The position numbers and the translations under genes are program-made. This document shows, in pieces, positions 23,828 to 32,392 of a stretch of DNA of 57,234 nt. The notes under the pieces are model-generated. The model did no database searches. It had not been told where the DNA came from and saw nothing but the letters and a program-made list of their open reading frames with translations. The first letter of the stretch is position 1; each line of letters starts with the position of its first letter. Source of the DNA: Mogibacterium sp. (GTDB lineage Bacteria > Bacillota > Clostridia > Peptostreptococcales > Anaerovoracaceae); the NCBI GenBank assembly GCA_016775335.1, contig JAEUGJ010000033.1, forward strand, positions 87,709-144,942, read 5' to 3'.

Positions 23828-24766
23828 TTATAAAATTCGATTCTTTAGCCACGTTAATAAATAATTGTACACGTCTTCCCGATTTGTTTCGTTCAGGATT
23901 TCGTGCCGATCCTCTTCGTACAGTTTGATATGCACGTCGGCAGCGGAATTCTCCAGATAGACCATATACGCTTTGCGAACGCCGTCTCCGTAATTTCCCA
24001 CCGGATCCTCTGCACCGGAAATGAACAGCATCGGGAACTTCTCCGGAAGCCGCTTCATCATCTGCCGGTCCTGACATTTTCGGATGCCCTTGAACATGTT
24101 GTAATAGGCGTTCACCGTGAAGTGAAACTGGCACAGCGGATTCTCTTCGTAAGCGTCTACAACATCCGTATCCTTGGAAAGCCAATCATCCTTGGTACGA
24201 GGATTCTTAATTTTTCGGTTGTTGGATCCCAGCGCCATCTTTTCAATTAGACGGCTGCGATGACGGTCTCCGCAAAACATTTCCGTAAAACCGCTGAGGG
24301 TGGTTCCCAGCTTCAGCGCAATGCCCGGCTGCCAGCCAGTTCCCATTACCACGGCACCGGAGAGACCTTCCGCATGCGGAGCTTCCTCCCCTTCCACCAA
24401 ATACTGTCTCAGCAGGAAGGATCCCATGCTGTGTCCCAGCATAAAGTACGGAAGGTCCGGCCACCGCTCCGTGGTCATCTTTCGAAGCTGATGGATATCC
24501 TCCATCAAAAAACCGTTTCCGCCTTTCCCGAAATAACCCAAGTCTTCCTCGGATGTTGCCGACTCGCCGTGTCCCAAATGGTCTTCACCTACCACCACAA
24601 AGCCCTGCCGGGTCATGTACTCCGCAAAATCTTCATACCGAGCGATAAATTCCACCATTCCGTGAATAATCTGCAGTACGGCAATCGGTTCTCCCTCCGG
24701 AATCCATTGAATGCCGTGAATCATGTTTTTACCGTCGGAAGACGGATACGTAAAATCTTCCCTCAT
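23828..24766 (-). CDS. Alpha/beta hydrolase, monoacylglycerol lipase-like
   Basis: 312 residues of the serine aminopeptidase S33 / lysophospholipase type. The nucleophile elbow is GHSMGS (about residue 114). VVGEDHLGHGESATSEEDLG and the oxyanion segment IIHGMVEFIARYEDFAEY are typical. The catalytic Asp is probably in SGAEDPVGNYG and the His in DRHEILNE. No signal peptide, so cytoplasmic. The substrate is probably a short acyl ester or lysolipid. Confidence 0.87.
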   Translation of the reverse strand: MREDFTYPSSDGKNMIHGIQWIPEGEPIAVLQIIHGMVEFIARYEDFAEYMTRQGFVVVGEDHLGHGESATSEEDLGYFGKGGNGFLMEDIHQLRKMTTERWPDLPYFMLGHSMGSFLLRQYLVEGEEAPHAEGLSGAVVMGTGWQPGIALKLGTTLSGFTEMFCGDRHRSRLIEKMALGSNNRKIKNPRTKDDWLSKDTDVVDAYEENPLCQFHFTVNAYYNMFKGIRKCQDRQMMKRLPEKFPMLFISGAEDPVGNYGDGVRKAYMVYLENSAADVHIKLYEEDRHEILNETNREDVYNYLLTWLKNRIL

Positions 24767-24768
24767 GA

Positions 24769-25938
24769 TTATTCCTTCCCCGGTTTCACCGAGTGAAACT
24801 GGTAATACTGAGTTTCCAATCTGCCGTTATACAGCTTTCTCCGCCGGTCTGCCTTTCGCCCCAGGGCCTCTTCCAATTTCTTGTCCGTAGTGATCAGGAA
24901 CAGGGACCAGGTCGGACGGTTCTCCAAAATATCCGCCAGCTTCCGGTAAATTCTCTGAATCTTCTCATCGTCACCGATTCGTTCTCCGTAAGGTGGGTTG
25001 GTGATAATGATTCCATGCTCCTCCTCGGCACGGAACTTTTTCATATCCATCTTGCTGATGCGAATATCGTCTCCTACGCCGGCTTCTTCGGCGTTTTCCC
25101 GAGCCGCTTCCACTGCCCGTTCGTCGATATCAAAACCTTTAATCAGCAGTTCTCCGTCGTAGTCTACCTCTTGGAATGCTTTTTTTCGTTCTTCCTTCCA
25201 CAGGGATTCCGGAATCCAATCCCAATTCATGGAAGCAAAACTGCGATTCAATCCCGGGGCGATATTTCGAGCCATCATGGCCGCTTCAATCAGAATCGTT
25301 CCGGAACCGCAGCAGGTATCCACCAGCATTCTCGGCGGGTCGCTGCGATACTTCTCCGGCCTCATGGCTCCGTCTCTCCAGTAGCTGAGCTGAACCAACG
25401 CTGCCGCCAAAGTTTCCTTCATCGGTGCCGCCACATCCCGCACCCGGTATCCTCGCTTGTGAAGACCGCTTCCGCTGGTATCCATCATTACGGTAACGTG
25501 ATCCTTTAGAATCGAAAAACGAACCCGGTACTCTGCACCGGATTCTTCGAAACGATCCACACAATAGAAATCCGAAAGCCGGGATACGATGGCTTTTTTG
25601 ATGATGCTTTGACAGGACGGCACGCTGTGCAAGGTAGATTTCACCGAAGTTCCCACTACCGGAAAGGCCCCGTCCACCGGAATCCACTTTTCCCACGGGA
25701 ATCCTTTAATCTGCTGAAAGAGTTCTTCAAACGTCTTCGCATCCAGTTCGCCAATTCGAAGATATACTCGGTCCGCCGTGCGAAGCCAGAGATTGGATCG
25801 GACGATGGCTCGTTCATCTCCTTGATACGTTACTCTTCCGTCTTCGGTTCGGATTACCGTATATCCCAGGTTCTGTATTTCTCTTTTTACTACTGCCTCT
25901 AAGCCGAATGTTGCGGTCGCAATTAATTCCAGTTTCAT
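24769..25938 (-). CDS. THUMP-domain RNA guanine-N2 methyltransferase (YpsC/RlmL-like)
   Basis: 389 residues: an N-terminal THUMP RNA-binding domain (FGLEAVVKREIQNLGYTV onward) and a C-terminal Rossmann methyltransferase with DTCCGSGTILIEAAMMARN (about residue 208) and the catalytic NPPYGERIGD (about 302). The family methylates guanine N2 in 23S rRNA, and YpsC is the Bacillus homologue. It starts 30 bp after the HD-domain gene and ends 2 bp before the hydrolase start. Confidence 0.92.
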   Translation of the reverse strand: MKLELIATATFGLEAVVKREIQNLGYTVIRTEDGRVTYQGDERAIVRSNLWLRTADRVYLRIGELDAKTFEELFQQIKGFPWEKWIPVDGAFPVVGTSVKSTLHSVPSCQSIIKKAIVSRLSDFYCVDRFEESGAEYRVRFSILKDHVTVMMDTSGSGLHKRGYRVRDVAAPMKETLAAALVQLSYWRDGAMRPEKYRSDPPRMLVDTCCGSGTILIEAAMMARNIAPGLNRSFASMNWDWIPESLWKEERKKAFQEVDYDGELLIKGFDIDERAVEAARENAEEAGVGDDIRISKMDMKKFRAEEEHGIIITNPPYGERIGDDEKIQRIYRKLADILENRPTWSLFLITTDKKLEEALGRKADRRRKLYNGRLETQYYQFHSVKPGKE

Positions 25939-25968
25939 TCTTTCCTCTCACTTCTCATGCCGGCACCT

Positions 25969-26484
25969 TTAGGAGAACAGTTGTTCAAAGGTGCAGTCCA
26001 GCACGCCTTCAATCTGATGAATCAGAAGGCGGGTGCTTTCTCGGGCTTGATTAATTCTTTCTTTCTTCTGCTCGGTCATGTTTGGTTTCTTCAGGAGATA
26101 GTCCATTCGGATGTCAATGCCCACATAGTGGTTTTCTTTTACCGTTCGATCGGCCAAACACAGCACATCAATTTCTTCCAGGTCCTCCACCCGGTGAAAA
26201 GGCCCATAGGTCATGTGCCGGCGCACCAATTCCGCTTCCTTCGGAAACCCGAATCCTGCCAAAATCTTCCCGCCCTCAATGGCATGCTGATCCCAAGGGC
26301 GAACCACGTCGTGTACCAATGCGGCACCGTACACGAGTTTCACATCGATGTGGTATCCGTGCCGGTCCAACGCCGCTGCCAGAATTCGAGCCACTCGAGC
26401 CACCTCGTTGCAATGCCTTTGGACATGAAGGGGTGTGTTGTATTCGTCGAACAGCAGATGCTGTTCCCTCTCTGTAATGTACAT
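25969..26484 (-). CDS. HD-domain phosphohydrolase family protein
   Basis: 171 residues from the ATG at 26484, which has GGAGAG 7 bases upstream. An in-frame longer start adds a cysteine-rich leader with no support. Metal-binding residues are H in PLHVQRHCNEVAR, the HD pair in AALVHDVVRPWDQHA, and further histidines in RRHMTYGP. Members cleave nucleotide or phosphate esters. The substrate is unknown. It is first in the operon leading to truA and scpAB. Confidence 0.82.
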   Translation of the reverse strand: MYITEREQHLLFDEYNTPLHVQRHCNEVARVARILAAALDRHGYHIDVKLVYGAALVHDVVRPWDQHAIEGGKILAGFGFPKEAELVRRHMTYGPFHRVEDLEEIDVLCLADRTVKENHYVGIDIRMDYLLKKPNMTEQKKERINQARESTRLLIHQIEGVLDCTFEQLFS

Positions 26485-26527
26485 ATCTAACTCTCCTGCT
26501 TCTTTACAAAATAATGATACCACACAA

Positions 26528-26567
26528 AAACAGGGATGTCGAACAGATTCAGTCCACATCCCTGTTT
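26528..26567 (-). terminator. Terminator of the DUF2325 gene
   Basis: Perfect 12-bp arms AAACAGGGATGT and ACATCCCTGTTT with a 16-base loop. The minus-strand side ends in five Ts, directly after the DUF2325 gene and before the HD-domain gene. Confidence 0.82.
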
Positions 26568-26602
26568 CATCAGGATATTTTTAAACCAATTAAGTTGTGC
26601 TG

Positions 26603-26902
26603 CTATACCGGCATCGGAGAATTTCCGGCATGGTTCTCCAGCACCTTCTTCAACGCAGAGGCACTGCTGGAATGTGCCCATTCAATGGGAATGCAGTGCC
26701 GCTTCGCCTCTGCCGCAGCGCTGGTCATCATTTTGTGGGATACCGTACCGGTGAACATGATCAGGAGGTCCGGGCATCCCATTTTCCGAGCAACGCTTCC
26801 CCGCTCCTTCGTGAACACCTTTGCCTCATGGCCGTACTGCTTACAGATTTCCTTATACCGACATTCCATGCATTCGTTTCCGCCGACAATAACCACGCTC
26901 AT
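26603..26902 (-). CDS. DUF2325 domain protein
   Basis: 99 residues. The N-terminal CMECRYKEICKQYG (C11, C14 and C20) and DLLIMFTGTVSHKMM match DUF2325, a small family of unknown function often found in clostridia. A role linked to metal or redox sensing is suggested only by the cysteines. It is a single-gene unit with its own promoter (26957-26985) and terminator. Confidence 0.85.
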   Translation of the reverse strand: MSVVIVGGNECMECRYKEICKQYGHEAKVFTKERGSVARKMGCPDLLIMFTGTVSHKMMTSAAAEAKRHCIPIEWAHSSSASALKKVLENHAGNSPMPV

Positions 26903-26952
26903 GATGTTACCTCCTTAAAAGAATCAGTTAATCTTCTCTAACTTCTTATAGT

Positions 26953-26985
26953 GGTTAGTATAGTCTAACCCGTAGGCTTTGTCAA
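26953..26985 (-). promoter_or_regulatory. Promoter of the DUF2325 gene with overlapping operator-like palindrome
   Basis: On the minus strand TTGACA (complement of 26980-26985), exactly 17 bp, then TATACT (complement of 26957-26962). The palindrome GGTTAGTATAGTCTAACC at 26953-26970 covers the -10 box. Its TTAG-N6-CTAA core resembles DtxR/MntR-type metal regulator sites; that identity is a guess. Confidence 0.75.
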
Positions 26986-27004
26986 CGTTTTTTTGTTTCT
27001 TTTC

Positions 27005-27211
27005 TCAATATTCTTCCGTCATTTCTTGTTCGGAAACGTGTTCTACGGCATCGTAATCCTCAATTTCCGCTTCCTTTCGGTGAAGCGCTTCCTGAAGTCC
27101 CTGCACCGCGCTGAAAGGCATAAACTGTTTTGCTCGTTTGGCCACCGGCATGGCACTCCGCCGGGATTCATTTTCGCAATGCGTTCTATGCGTTTCTTTT
27201 CGTTTACGCAT
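27005..27211 (-). CDS. YolD-like protein, partner of the Y-family polymerase
   Basis: 68 residues from the ATG at 27211, which overlaps the polymerase stop codon as ATGCGTAA. It carries AKRAKQFMPFSAVQGLQEAL, the YolD-like signature (compare FMPFAAL-x-GL). YolD-type proteins accompany UvrX/ImpB-type translesion polymerases in Firmicutes. A longer frame inside the polymerase gene has no support. Confidence 0.8.
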   Translation of the reverse strand: MRKRKETHRTHCENESRRSAMPVAKRAKQFMPFSAVQGLQEALHRKEAEIEDYDAVEHVSEQEMTEEY

Positions 27212-28496
27212 CCGGTTCTTTGACTCCGTTTCCACTTTTGTGTCCTCCAATCTGATTATTCCGTTCCCGGGTCGTGGCGCATTCTTCCAAATCCATCCCT
27301 CGGAACATGGCATTTTTCCCGAACTTCTTACGAACGTCCAGCATCACCTGCTGGATTTGAACAGCCTTCTCCTCCTCTTCTTCCTGCAAATCTCCCCATG
27401 TCAATTGGGTACACGGGCCGGCGGACTGCAGGCGGTTGCAAGAAATATTGAATCGGCGAACGGGGATGGTCGGATTCACCACCCTTTCGTACACCCGAAG
27501 CATTTCCGGAATCCACCTTCCGGAAGAATTTGTCGCCACCGAAAGAGAAGCACTCCCTCGCACGGGCGCTTCCGACCACTTGTTGGAATACCCTATGTAC
27601 ATGGTCATGGATGCCGTCTTCTGACAATCCTTCGTCAGCTGCAGGCACAGCTGATCCACCATTTCTTTCAAGATTAACTTCCCTTCTTCGTAACTGTAAT
27701 CCCGCATCAGAACCTGGCCACTGGTCCGGCTGGTCGTTTCGGCCCGATAAGCCTTGATATCCTGCATGGTAACCGGTTCTCTTCCCCAGGCATGATCGTA
27801 CAGAAGCTCGGCATCGATTCCGAAGATGGAGTACAGATAGTTCACATCGGTATGGGCCAGTTTTCGCATGGTATCGATGCCGATGTTCTGCAGCTTCGAC
27901 GCCGTCTTCCTCCCAATCCGCCAAAAATCCGTCAGCGGACGATGATTCCACAGCTGCCTTCGGTAGGATTCTTCATCCAGTTCACCGATGAAATCCGGCG
28001 CGTGCTTCGCCAAAATATCCAGTGCAATCTTTGTCAGGTAGAGGTTCGTTCCGATTCCGCAGGTCGCCCGGATTCCCAGTTCCTTTCGAATTTCCCTCAT
28101 CAGCATCTTTCCGGTTTCCCGAGCCGTCATTCCGTAGGCAGACAGGTACGGCGTTACATCCAAAAACGCTTCATCCACCGAATAGACATGGATGTCGTCC
28201 TTGGAGATATACCGCAGGTAGATTCCATAGATTTCCGCAGAGTAATCGATATACTTCTGCATCCGAGGTTCTGCCATAATGTAATCGATTCCCGGTGGGA
28301 TTTCAAATACACGGCACCGATTCTTCACGCCCATGGCTTTCAGTGCCGGCGATACCGCCAGGCAAATGGTTTTATCGCTCCGCTCCGGATCCGCTACCAC
28401 CAATCGGGTTGTCATGGGATCCAAACCCCGCTCTACGCACTCCACCGAAGCGTAGAATGATTTAAGATCAATGCATAGATATTGCTGCTGTTTCAT
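27204..28496 (-). CDS. Y-family DNA polymerase, UvrX/ImpB type
   Basis: 430 residues. N-terminal CIDLKSFYASVECVERGLDP, the catalytic acidic motif VYSVDEAFLDV (about residue 105), and the helix-hairpin-helix region TDFWRIGRKTASKLQNIGID (about 190) define a translesion polymerase. The little-finger domain follows, and the tail is basic and charged. It copies past damaged bases, usually with a sliding clamp and a YolD partner. No LexA box was seen upstream. Confidence 0.93.
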   Translation of the reverse strand: MKQQQYLCIDLKSFYASVECVERGLDPMTTRLVVADPERSDKTICLAVSPALKAMGVKNRCRVFEIPPGIDYIMAEPRMQKYIDYSAEIYGIYLRYISKDDIHVYSVDEAFLDVTPYLSAYGMTARETGKMLMREIRKELGIRATCGIGTNLYLTKIALDILAKHAPDFIGELDEESYRRQLWNHRPLTDFWRIGRKTASKLQNIGIDTMRKLAHTDVNYLYSIFGIDAELLYDHAWGREPVTMQDIKAYRAETTSRTSGQVLMRDYSYEEGKLILKEMVDQLCLQLTKDCQKTASMTMYIGYSNKWSEAPVRGSASLSVATNSSGRWIPEMLRVYERVVNPTIPVRRFNISCNRLQSAGPCTQLTWGDLQEEEEEKAVQIQQVMLDVRKKFGKNAMFRGMDLEECATTRERNNQIGGHKSGNGVKEPDA

Positions 28497-28544
28497 CGTA
28501 TCGTCCTTTATAAAAATCTCTCTTCTCCATTGTTTGCATCTTCC

Positions 28545-28573
28545 TTGAATTATCCGAAGAGATAGGATAAAAT
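28545..28573 (+). promoter_or_regulatory. Promoter of the free methionine sulfoxide reductase gene
   Basis: TTGAAT at 28545-28550, 17-bp spacer, TAAAAT at 28568-28573, about 41 bp upstream of the start codon in the divergent gap. Confidence 0.72.
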
Positions 28574-28614
28574 CAGACTATAGAAGATAGAAATTCTGAC
28601 AAGGAGGATGTACT

Positions 28615-29151
28615 ATGGATAGAGAAAAAATTGATTATACCATCGCTGTTTCCCAGATTCAGGAACTGGCAAAAATAGATGCGCACTACATGCCGCTTCT
28701 GGCAAACGTTTCCGCACTTCTTAACGAAATGCTTTCCGACGTAAACTGGGTAGGCTTCTACATCATGAAAAACGACCAGCTGGTTCTGGGACCGTTCCAG
28801 GGAAAACCGGCTTGTGTCCACATTAAACCGGGTGAAGGCGTTTGCGGCACGGCCGTTCAAGACAAAAAGACCATCCGAGTGGATGATGTTCATCAATTCC
28901 CGGGTCACATCGCATGTGATACCGCCTCCCGTTCAGAACTGGTTATTCCGATGTTCAATCGGTACACCGATGTGAACGCATGTGAAATGCCGCCGGAATT
29001 CGCGGTTCGAAATGTAATCGGCGTATTGGATATCGACAGCCCAACCGTTGGGCGCTTCACCCAGGAGGATCAGGAAGCGCTGGAGAAAATTGTCCGGGCG
29101 CTAGAATCCGTTGTGGTGAAGTTCGACCGCAAGCGAGACAACAAGAATTAA
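28615..29151 (+). CDS. msrC: Free methionine (R)-sulfoxide reductase, GAF domain
   Basis: 178-residue single GAF domain enzyme that reduces free methionine-R-sulfoxide using thioredoxin-type thiols. Family-defining cysteines lie in GPFQGKPACVHIKPGEGVCG (about residues 61-80) and FPGHIACDTASRSELVIP (about 98-115). WVGFYI and NVIGVLDIDS are typical. AAGGAGG lies 8 bases before the start. It is the only plus-strand gene in the right-hand two thirds. Confidence 0.94.
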   Translation: MDREKIDYTIAVSQIQELAKIDAHYMPLLANVSALLNEMLSDVNWVGFYIMKNDQLVLGPFQGKPACVHIKPGEGVCGTAVQDKKTIRVDDVHQFPGHIACDTASRSELVIPMFNRYTDVNACEMPPEFAVRNVIGVLDIDSPTVGRFTQEDQEALEKIVRALESVVVKFDRKRDNKN

Positions 29152-29211
29152 TGACACATCCGCTTGCCAACGTTTGGCAAGTTTACATCCGCATTCATCA
29201 CCTTTCGGTGC

Positions 29212-29245
29212 GATAAAGGCAGGCTCACGGGAGCCTGCCTTTATC
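29212..29245. terminator. Bidirectional terminator between msrC and the LysM gene
   Basis: GATAAAGGCAGGCTC pairs perfectly with GAGCCTGCCTTTATC across a 4-base loop. A and T runs lie in the stem ends. It separates the convergent msrC and LysM genes. A smaller hairpin (CTTGCCAA / TTGGCAAG) precedes it at 29163-29181. Confidence 0.85.
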
Positions 29246-29292
29246 GTGATATAAATATATGTAGAGCTTTTGATAATTGCGCTTTAAAACCT

Positions 29293-29598
29293 TTACGCTT
29301 CCACCGGAACAATCAACACATCTCCCGGCTGAATCTCTCCCGGGTCCACATCATTAATCTCACAGATTTCCTTCACCTGTATTCTCGGATCGGTACCGCT
29401 TGGGCAGTTCTCCTCTGCAATTGTCCAAATGGTCTCATTTTCATGAACCACTACCTGACGATAGGTATCGGCAGCAGCGGCTTCCGTGGAGGGACCGAAT
29501 ACCGTAAACAGCAGAGTGGACAATCCCATCACCATAATCAAGATACATACAAAAAAGCGAACCGGCTTCACTACGCGATATCTTCCCATCAGTTTCAT
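29293..29598 (-). CDS. yneA: LysM-domain membrane protein, YneA-like division inhibitor candidate
   Basis: 101 residues from the ATG at 29598, with GGGAG 8 bases upstream. The N-terminal membrane anchor is at about residues 12-32 (FFVCILIMVMGLSTLLFTVF). A C-terminal LysM domain follows (VVVHENETIWTIAEENCP ... VKEICEINDVDPGEIQPGDVL). Size, topology and LexA-type control match YneA of Bacillus, which blocks cell division during the SOS response. The adjacent LexA boxes are the strongest support. The symbol is by analogy. Confidence 0.78.
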   Translation of the reverse strand: MKLMGRYRVVKPVRFFVCILIMVMGLSTLLFTVFGPSTEAAAADTYRQVVVHENETIWTIAEENCPSGTDPRIQVKEICEINDVDPGEIQPGDVLIVPVEA

Positions 29599-29675
29599 AA
29601 TTATTCTCCCTTCTGTAAGCATTCTCCGGTACCCCAGTCCCGGATGTTTTCATAACCGGATAAGATTTCTAAGTA

Positions 29676-29755
29676 CGAACATTTGTTCTTCTTTTGATAT
29701 ATGTATTATAATCTCTCGGAATTCGGAAGTCAACAATAAAAAGAACAAATGTTTG
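29676..29755 (-). promoter_or_regulatory. SOS-regulated promoter with two LexA boxes
   Basis: Minus-strand promoter TTGACT (complement of 29728-29733), 17-bp spacer, TATAAT (complement of 29705-29710). One LexA (Cheo) box, CGAACATTTGTTCT, lies at 29676-29689 just past the -10. The other, AGAACAAATGTTTG, lies at 29742-29755 upstream of the -35. Both fit the Gram-positive CGAAC-N4-GTTCG pattern with one or two changes. Confidence 0.87.
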
Positions 29756-29782
29756 CATTTATTGAGAACAATTTTTCCCAAT

Positions 29783-29827
29783 AAAAGACACCCCCGAAGA
29801 ACGGTCCGTTCCCCGGGAGTGTCTTTT
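29783..29827. terminator. Terminator ending the long minus-strand array
   Basis: AAAAGACAC and GTGTCTTTT outer arms with an inner GAACGG/CCGTTC stem and GC-rich middle, about 50 bp past the ybaK stop. A and T runs on both sides make it bidirectional. Confidence 0.87.
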
Positions 29828-29875
29828 ATGCATACTTTTCGGAAGCGTTCGCTTCCCTTCCGCTTCTGCACGATA

Positions 29876-30364
29876 TTATTCTTTTACCAAATCGGCATAC
29901 TGCGCCTCTGCGGCCCGAATCAAGTCATCCGGCGCCAAGATAATCTGCTCGCCTCTTTTTCCGGCGGAGATGTAGATCCGGTCGAAGAGCATGGCGGTTT
30001 CGTCCACGAAGGTCGGGAACAGCTTCTTCATGCCGATGGGCGAACAGCCGCCTCGCATGTAACCGGTAAGTCCCACCAGTTCCTTCACGTGAATCATTTC
30101 CACCTTCTTCTGTCCCGCGGCCATCGCAGCCTTCTTCAAATCCAGCTCACCGGAAACGGGAATGACGAATACGAAGAGTTCCTTCGTATTGCTTCGGGTC
30201 ACCAATGTTTTGAAAATCTCGTCCTCCGATATTCCCAGAACCGCTGCCGCGTGATTTCCGGAAAGGTCGGACTCATCATATTCATATTGCCCCGTATCGT
30301 ATTCAATCTGATTCTGATCCAAAATACGCATGGCATTTGTCTTTGTAATTTTTTGCTTTTTCAC
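29876..30364 (-). CDS. ybaK: Cys-tRNA(Pro)/Cys-tRNA(Cys) deacylase YbaK
   Basis: Hydrolyses mischarged Cys-tRNA-Pro. 162 residues, normal for the family. Motifs are LGISEDEIFKTLVTRSN, a Lys at the editing pocket, and YMRGGCSPIGMKKLFPTFVD near residue 101. It is the last gene of the long array, 5 bp after the TVP38 gene. Confidence 0.94.
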   Translation of the reverse strand: MKKQKITKTNAMRILDQNQIEYDTGQYEYDESDLSGNHAAAVLGISEDEIFKTLVTRSNTKELFVFVIPVSGELDLKKAAMAAGQKKVEMIHVKELVGLTGYMRGGCSPIGMKKLFPTFVDETAMLFDRIYISAGKRGEQIILAPDDLIRAAEAQYADLVKE

Positions 30365-30369
30365 GATAA

Positions 30370-31089
30370 TTAATCCTCGTATTCTTCAATTTTCTCAACG
30401 ATTCGTTCTCGGTTTCGAATGCACCATCCAAACAAAAGGAGCATGATTACCGCGACGATACCGATACCGATATAATTCTTTCCGGCCCAAAAGTAGCCGA
30501 TCAGAAGGCTGCCCAGGATTCCCGGCGACCGCCCCAGCGTGGACACCAGCAGGAACGGTTTCAGTTCGATGTTGGAAATCCCGGCGATGTAGCTCATCAA
30601 ATCCTTCGGAATCCCCGGAACCAAATAAATCAGAAACACGATGGTCAGCGCCCTTCCGCTGTTCAGCTTCTTCATGTAATTCTGAACCTTCTCTTCCCCG
30701 AAGATGATATGCATGGCATCCACTCCCAGGAAATGAGCCAGCCGGTACGTAATCAGACAGCCGATAATCGCACCGATAATGGAAATACAGTATCCGCCGA
30801 TTACCCCATACATATAACTGGAAGCCAGTTGAATCGGCTGTCCCGGGAGAATGCAGATGATAATCTGTATGGCCTGGAGCACAATCAGCACCAAAAAAGA
30901 AATCAGGGAATGACGCGCCAGCCGATCCGGAAGCTGCGACCAGAAATCGGTGCTCAGCAGCGTATTCCGATAGAACAAAATCAAAATCAGCGGTATCCCG
31001 ATTAAGATGATTCCCAAAACAAACAGTTTTGCGAATGCGACGGTATTCCGTACCCATCGGATATCTTTTTTATCTTTCTTCCTCCACAT
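30370..31089 (-). CDS. TVP38/TMEM64 (SNARE-associated/DedA-like) membrane protein
   Basis: 239 residues from the ATG at 31089, preceded in frame by a TTG. There are five or six transmembrane helices. The family motif region IGAIIGCLITYRLAHFLG and the LVPGIPKDLMSYIAGISNI segment near residues 156-175 are clear. The family is thought to scramble or transport membrane lipids. It overlaps the preceding PLP lyase gene by 20 bases. Confidence 0.87.
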   Translation of the reverse strand: MWRKKDKKDIRWVRNTVAFAKLFVLGIILIGIPLILILFYRNTLLSTDFWSQLPDRLARHSLISFLVLIVLQAIQIIICILPGQPIQLASSYMYGVIGGYCISIIGAIIGCLITYRLAHFLGVDAMHIIFGEEKVQNYMKKLNSGRALTIVFLIYLVPGIPKDLMSYIAGISNIELKPFLLVSTLGRSPGILGSLLIGYFWAGKNYIGIGIVAVIMLLLFGWCIRNRERIVEKIEEYED

Positions 31090-32389
31090 CAATAAGGCCT
31101 TTCTTTACCATGGTATCCAGGCTCTTGATTATTCCGTAGCGGGCGTGTTCGTACGTCAATCCGCCCTGAAAATAAGCGATGTACGGTTCTCTCAGCGGTG
31201 CGTCCGCACTGAGTTCAATGGAAGAACCCTGTACAAAAGCGCCGGCCGCCATGATTACCTGATCCTCGTACCCCGGCATATCCCATGGAATCGGTGTTAC
31301 ATATGCGTCAATCGGAGAAGCGGACTGAATCGCCTGACAGAATGCAATGGTTTTGTCCGGATCCTTGAACTGGATGGCCTGCACGATATCGCTTCGCTTC
31401 GAATATGCCGGCGGCATCACCTCAAAGCCCAGGCCGTCGTACGCCGCACCGCAGAGCATTGCGCCCTTCACCGCTGCGTTTACCACTTTCGGTGCCAGGA
31501 ACATGCCCTGCAGCACCGAACGGTTCTGTCCAAAGGTCAGGCCGCATTCCGCACCGATTCCCGGACAGGTCAGCCGATAAGAAATCCGCTCAATCAAATC
31601 GCTTCTTCCCACGATGTAACCGCCGGACAGAGCCAGTCCGCCGCCCGGATTCTTGATCAGCGATCCGGCCATGACGTCCACTCCGAAATCCGTTGGTTCC
31701 TGAACATCCACGAATTCTCCATAACAATTATCTACCATGACGATGATATCCGGACGGAGTCTGTGTACAGTTTCTGTGACGATTCGAATGCTCTCCAGCG
31801 GAATCGCCGGTCGCCAGTCGTATCCGGTGGATCGCTGCATGGCCACCACTTTGGTCTCCGGCTGAATCGCCTCCACGATGGCATCCAGATCCACATCCAT
31901 ATCTTCGCCCAGCGTAACTTCCCGGTATCGAATGCCGTAATCCATCAGCGTTCCGGTAAAAGCAGATTCCGGTGCGTCGTTTTTTCCGATGACGGTCTGC
32001 AGGGTATCATACGGCGTTCCCGTCACTTCCAGAAGTTCTTCCCCCGGTTTCAGAATTCCGAACAGGGTGGTGGCAATGGCGTGGGTCCCGTTTACAAGGT
32101 TTGGCCGAACCAATGCCGCCTCGGTATGGAAGATGGAAGCGTATACCTTCTCCACCGCTTCCCGGCCGGCATCATCGTATCCGTAGCCGGTATTCCATCC
32201 GAAATGCGTATCGTTGATGTTGTTGTCCTGGAACGCCTTCAGCACCTTCAGCTGATTGATGGCGCAGATTTCATCCATTTCATGGAAGGAATCCCCCAGC
32301 TTTTCCTCCATCCGATCCAGATAATCCAGTATTCCCCGATCAATGTCAAAATCACGAATTAAATGTTCCTTATATATTCTTTCTGCCAC
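31070..32389 (-). CDS. Methionine gamma-lyase family (aluminium-resistance type) PLP enzyme
   Basis: 439 residues of the fold-type I PLP superfamily, matching the YnbB-like family often called methionine gamma-lyase-like. The PLP lysine is likely K246 in AGSLIKNPGGGLALSGGY. The aspartate that contacts the pyridine nitrogen is D220 in IVMVDNCYGEFVD. The substrate is unproven despite the name. It follows the Xer-like gene by 3 bp. Confidence 0.87.
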   Translation of the reverse strand: MAERIYKEHLIRDFDIDRGILDYLDRMEEKLGDSFHEMDEICAINQLKVLKAFQDNNINDTHFGWNTGYGYDDAGREAVEKVYASIFHTEAALVRPNLVNGTHAIATTLFGILKPGEELLEVTGTPYDTLQTVIGKNDAPESAFTGTLMDYGIRYREVTLGEDMDVDLDAIVEAIQPETKVVAMQRSTGYDWRPAIPLESIRIVTETVHRLRPDIIVMVDNCYGEFVDVQEPTDFGVDVMAGSLIKNPGGGLALSGGYIVGRSDLIERISYRLTCPGIGAECGLTFGQNRSVLQGMFLAPKVVNAAVKGAMLCGAAYDGLGFEVMPPAYSKRSDIVQAIQFKDPDKTIAFCQAIQSASPIDAYVTPIPWDMPGYEDQVIMAAGAFVQGSSIELSADAPLREPYIAYFQGGLTYEHARYGIIKSLDTMVKKGLIDVEEER

Positions 32390-32392
32390 TTT

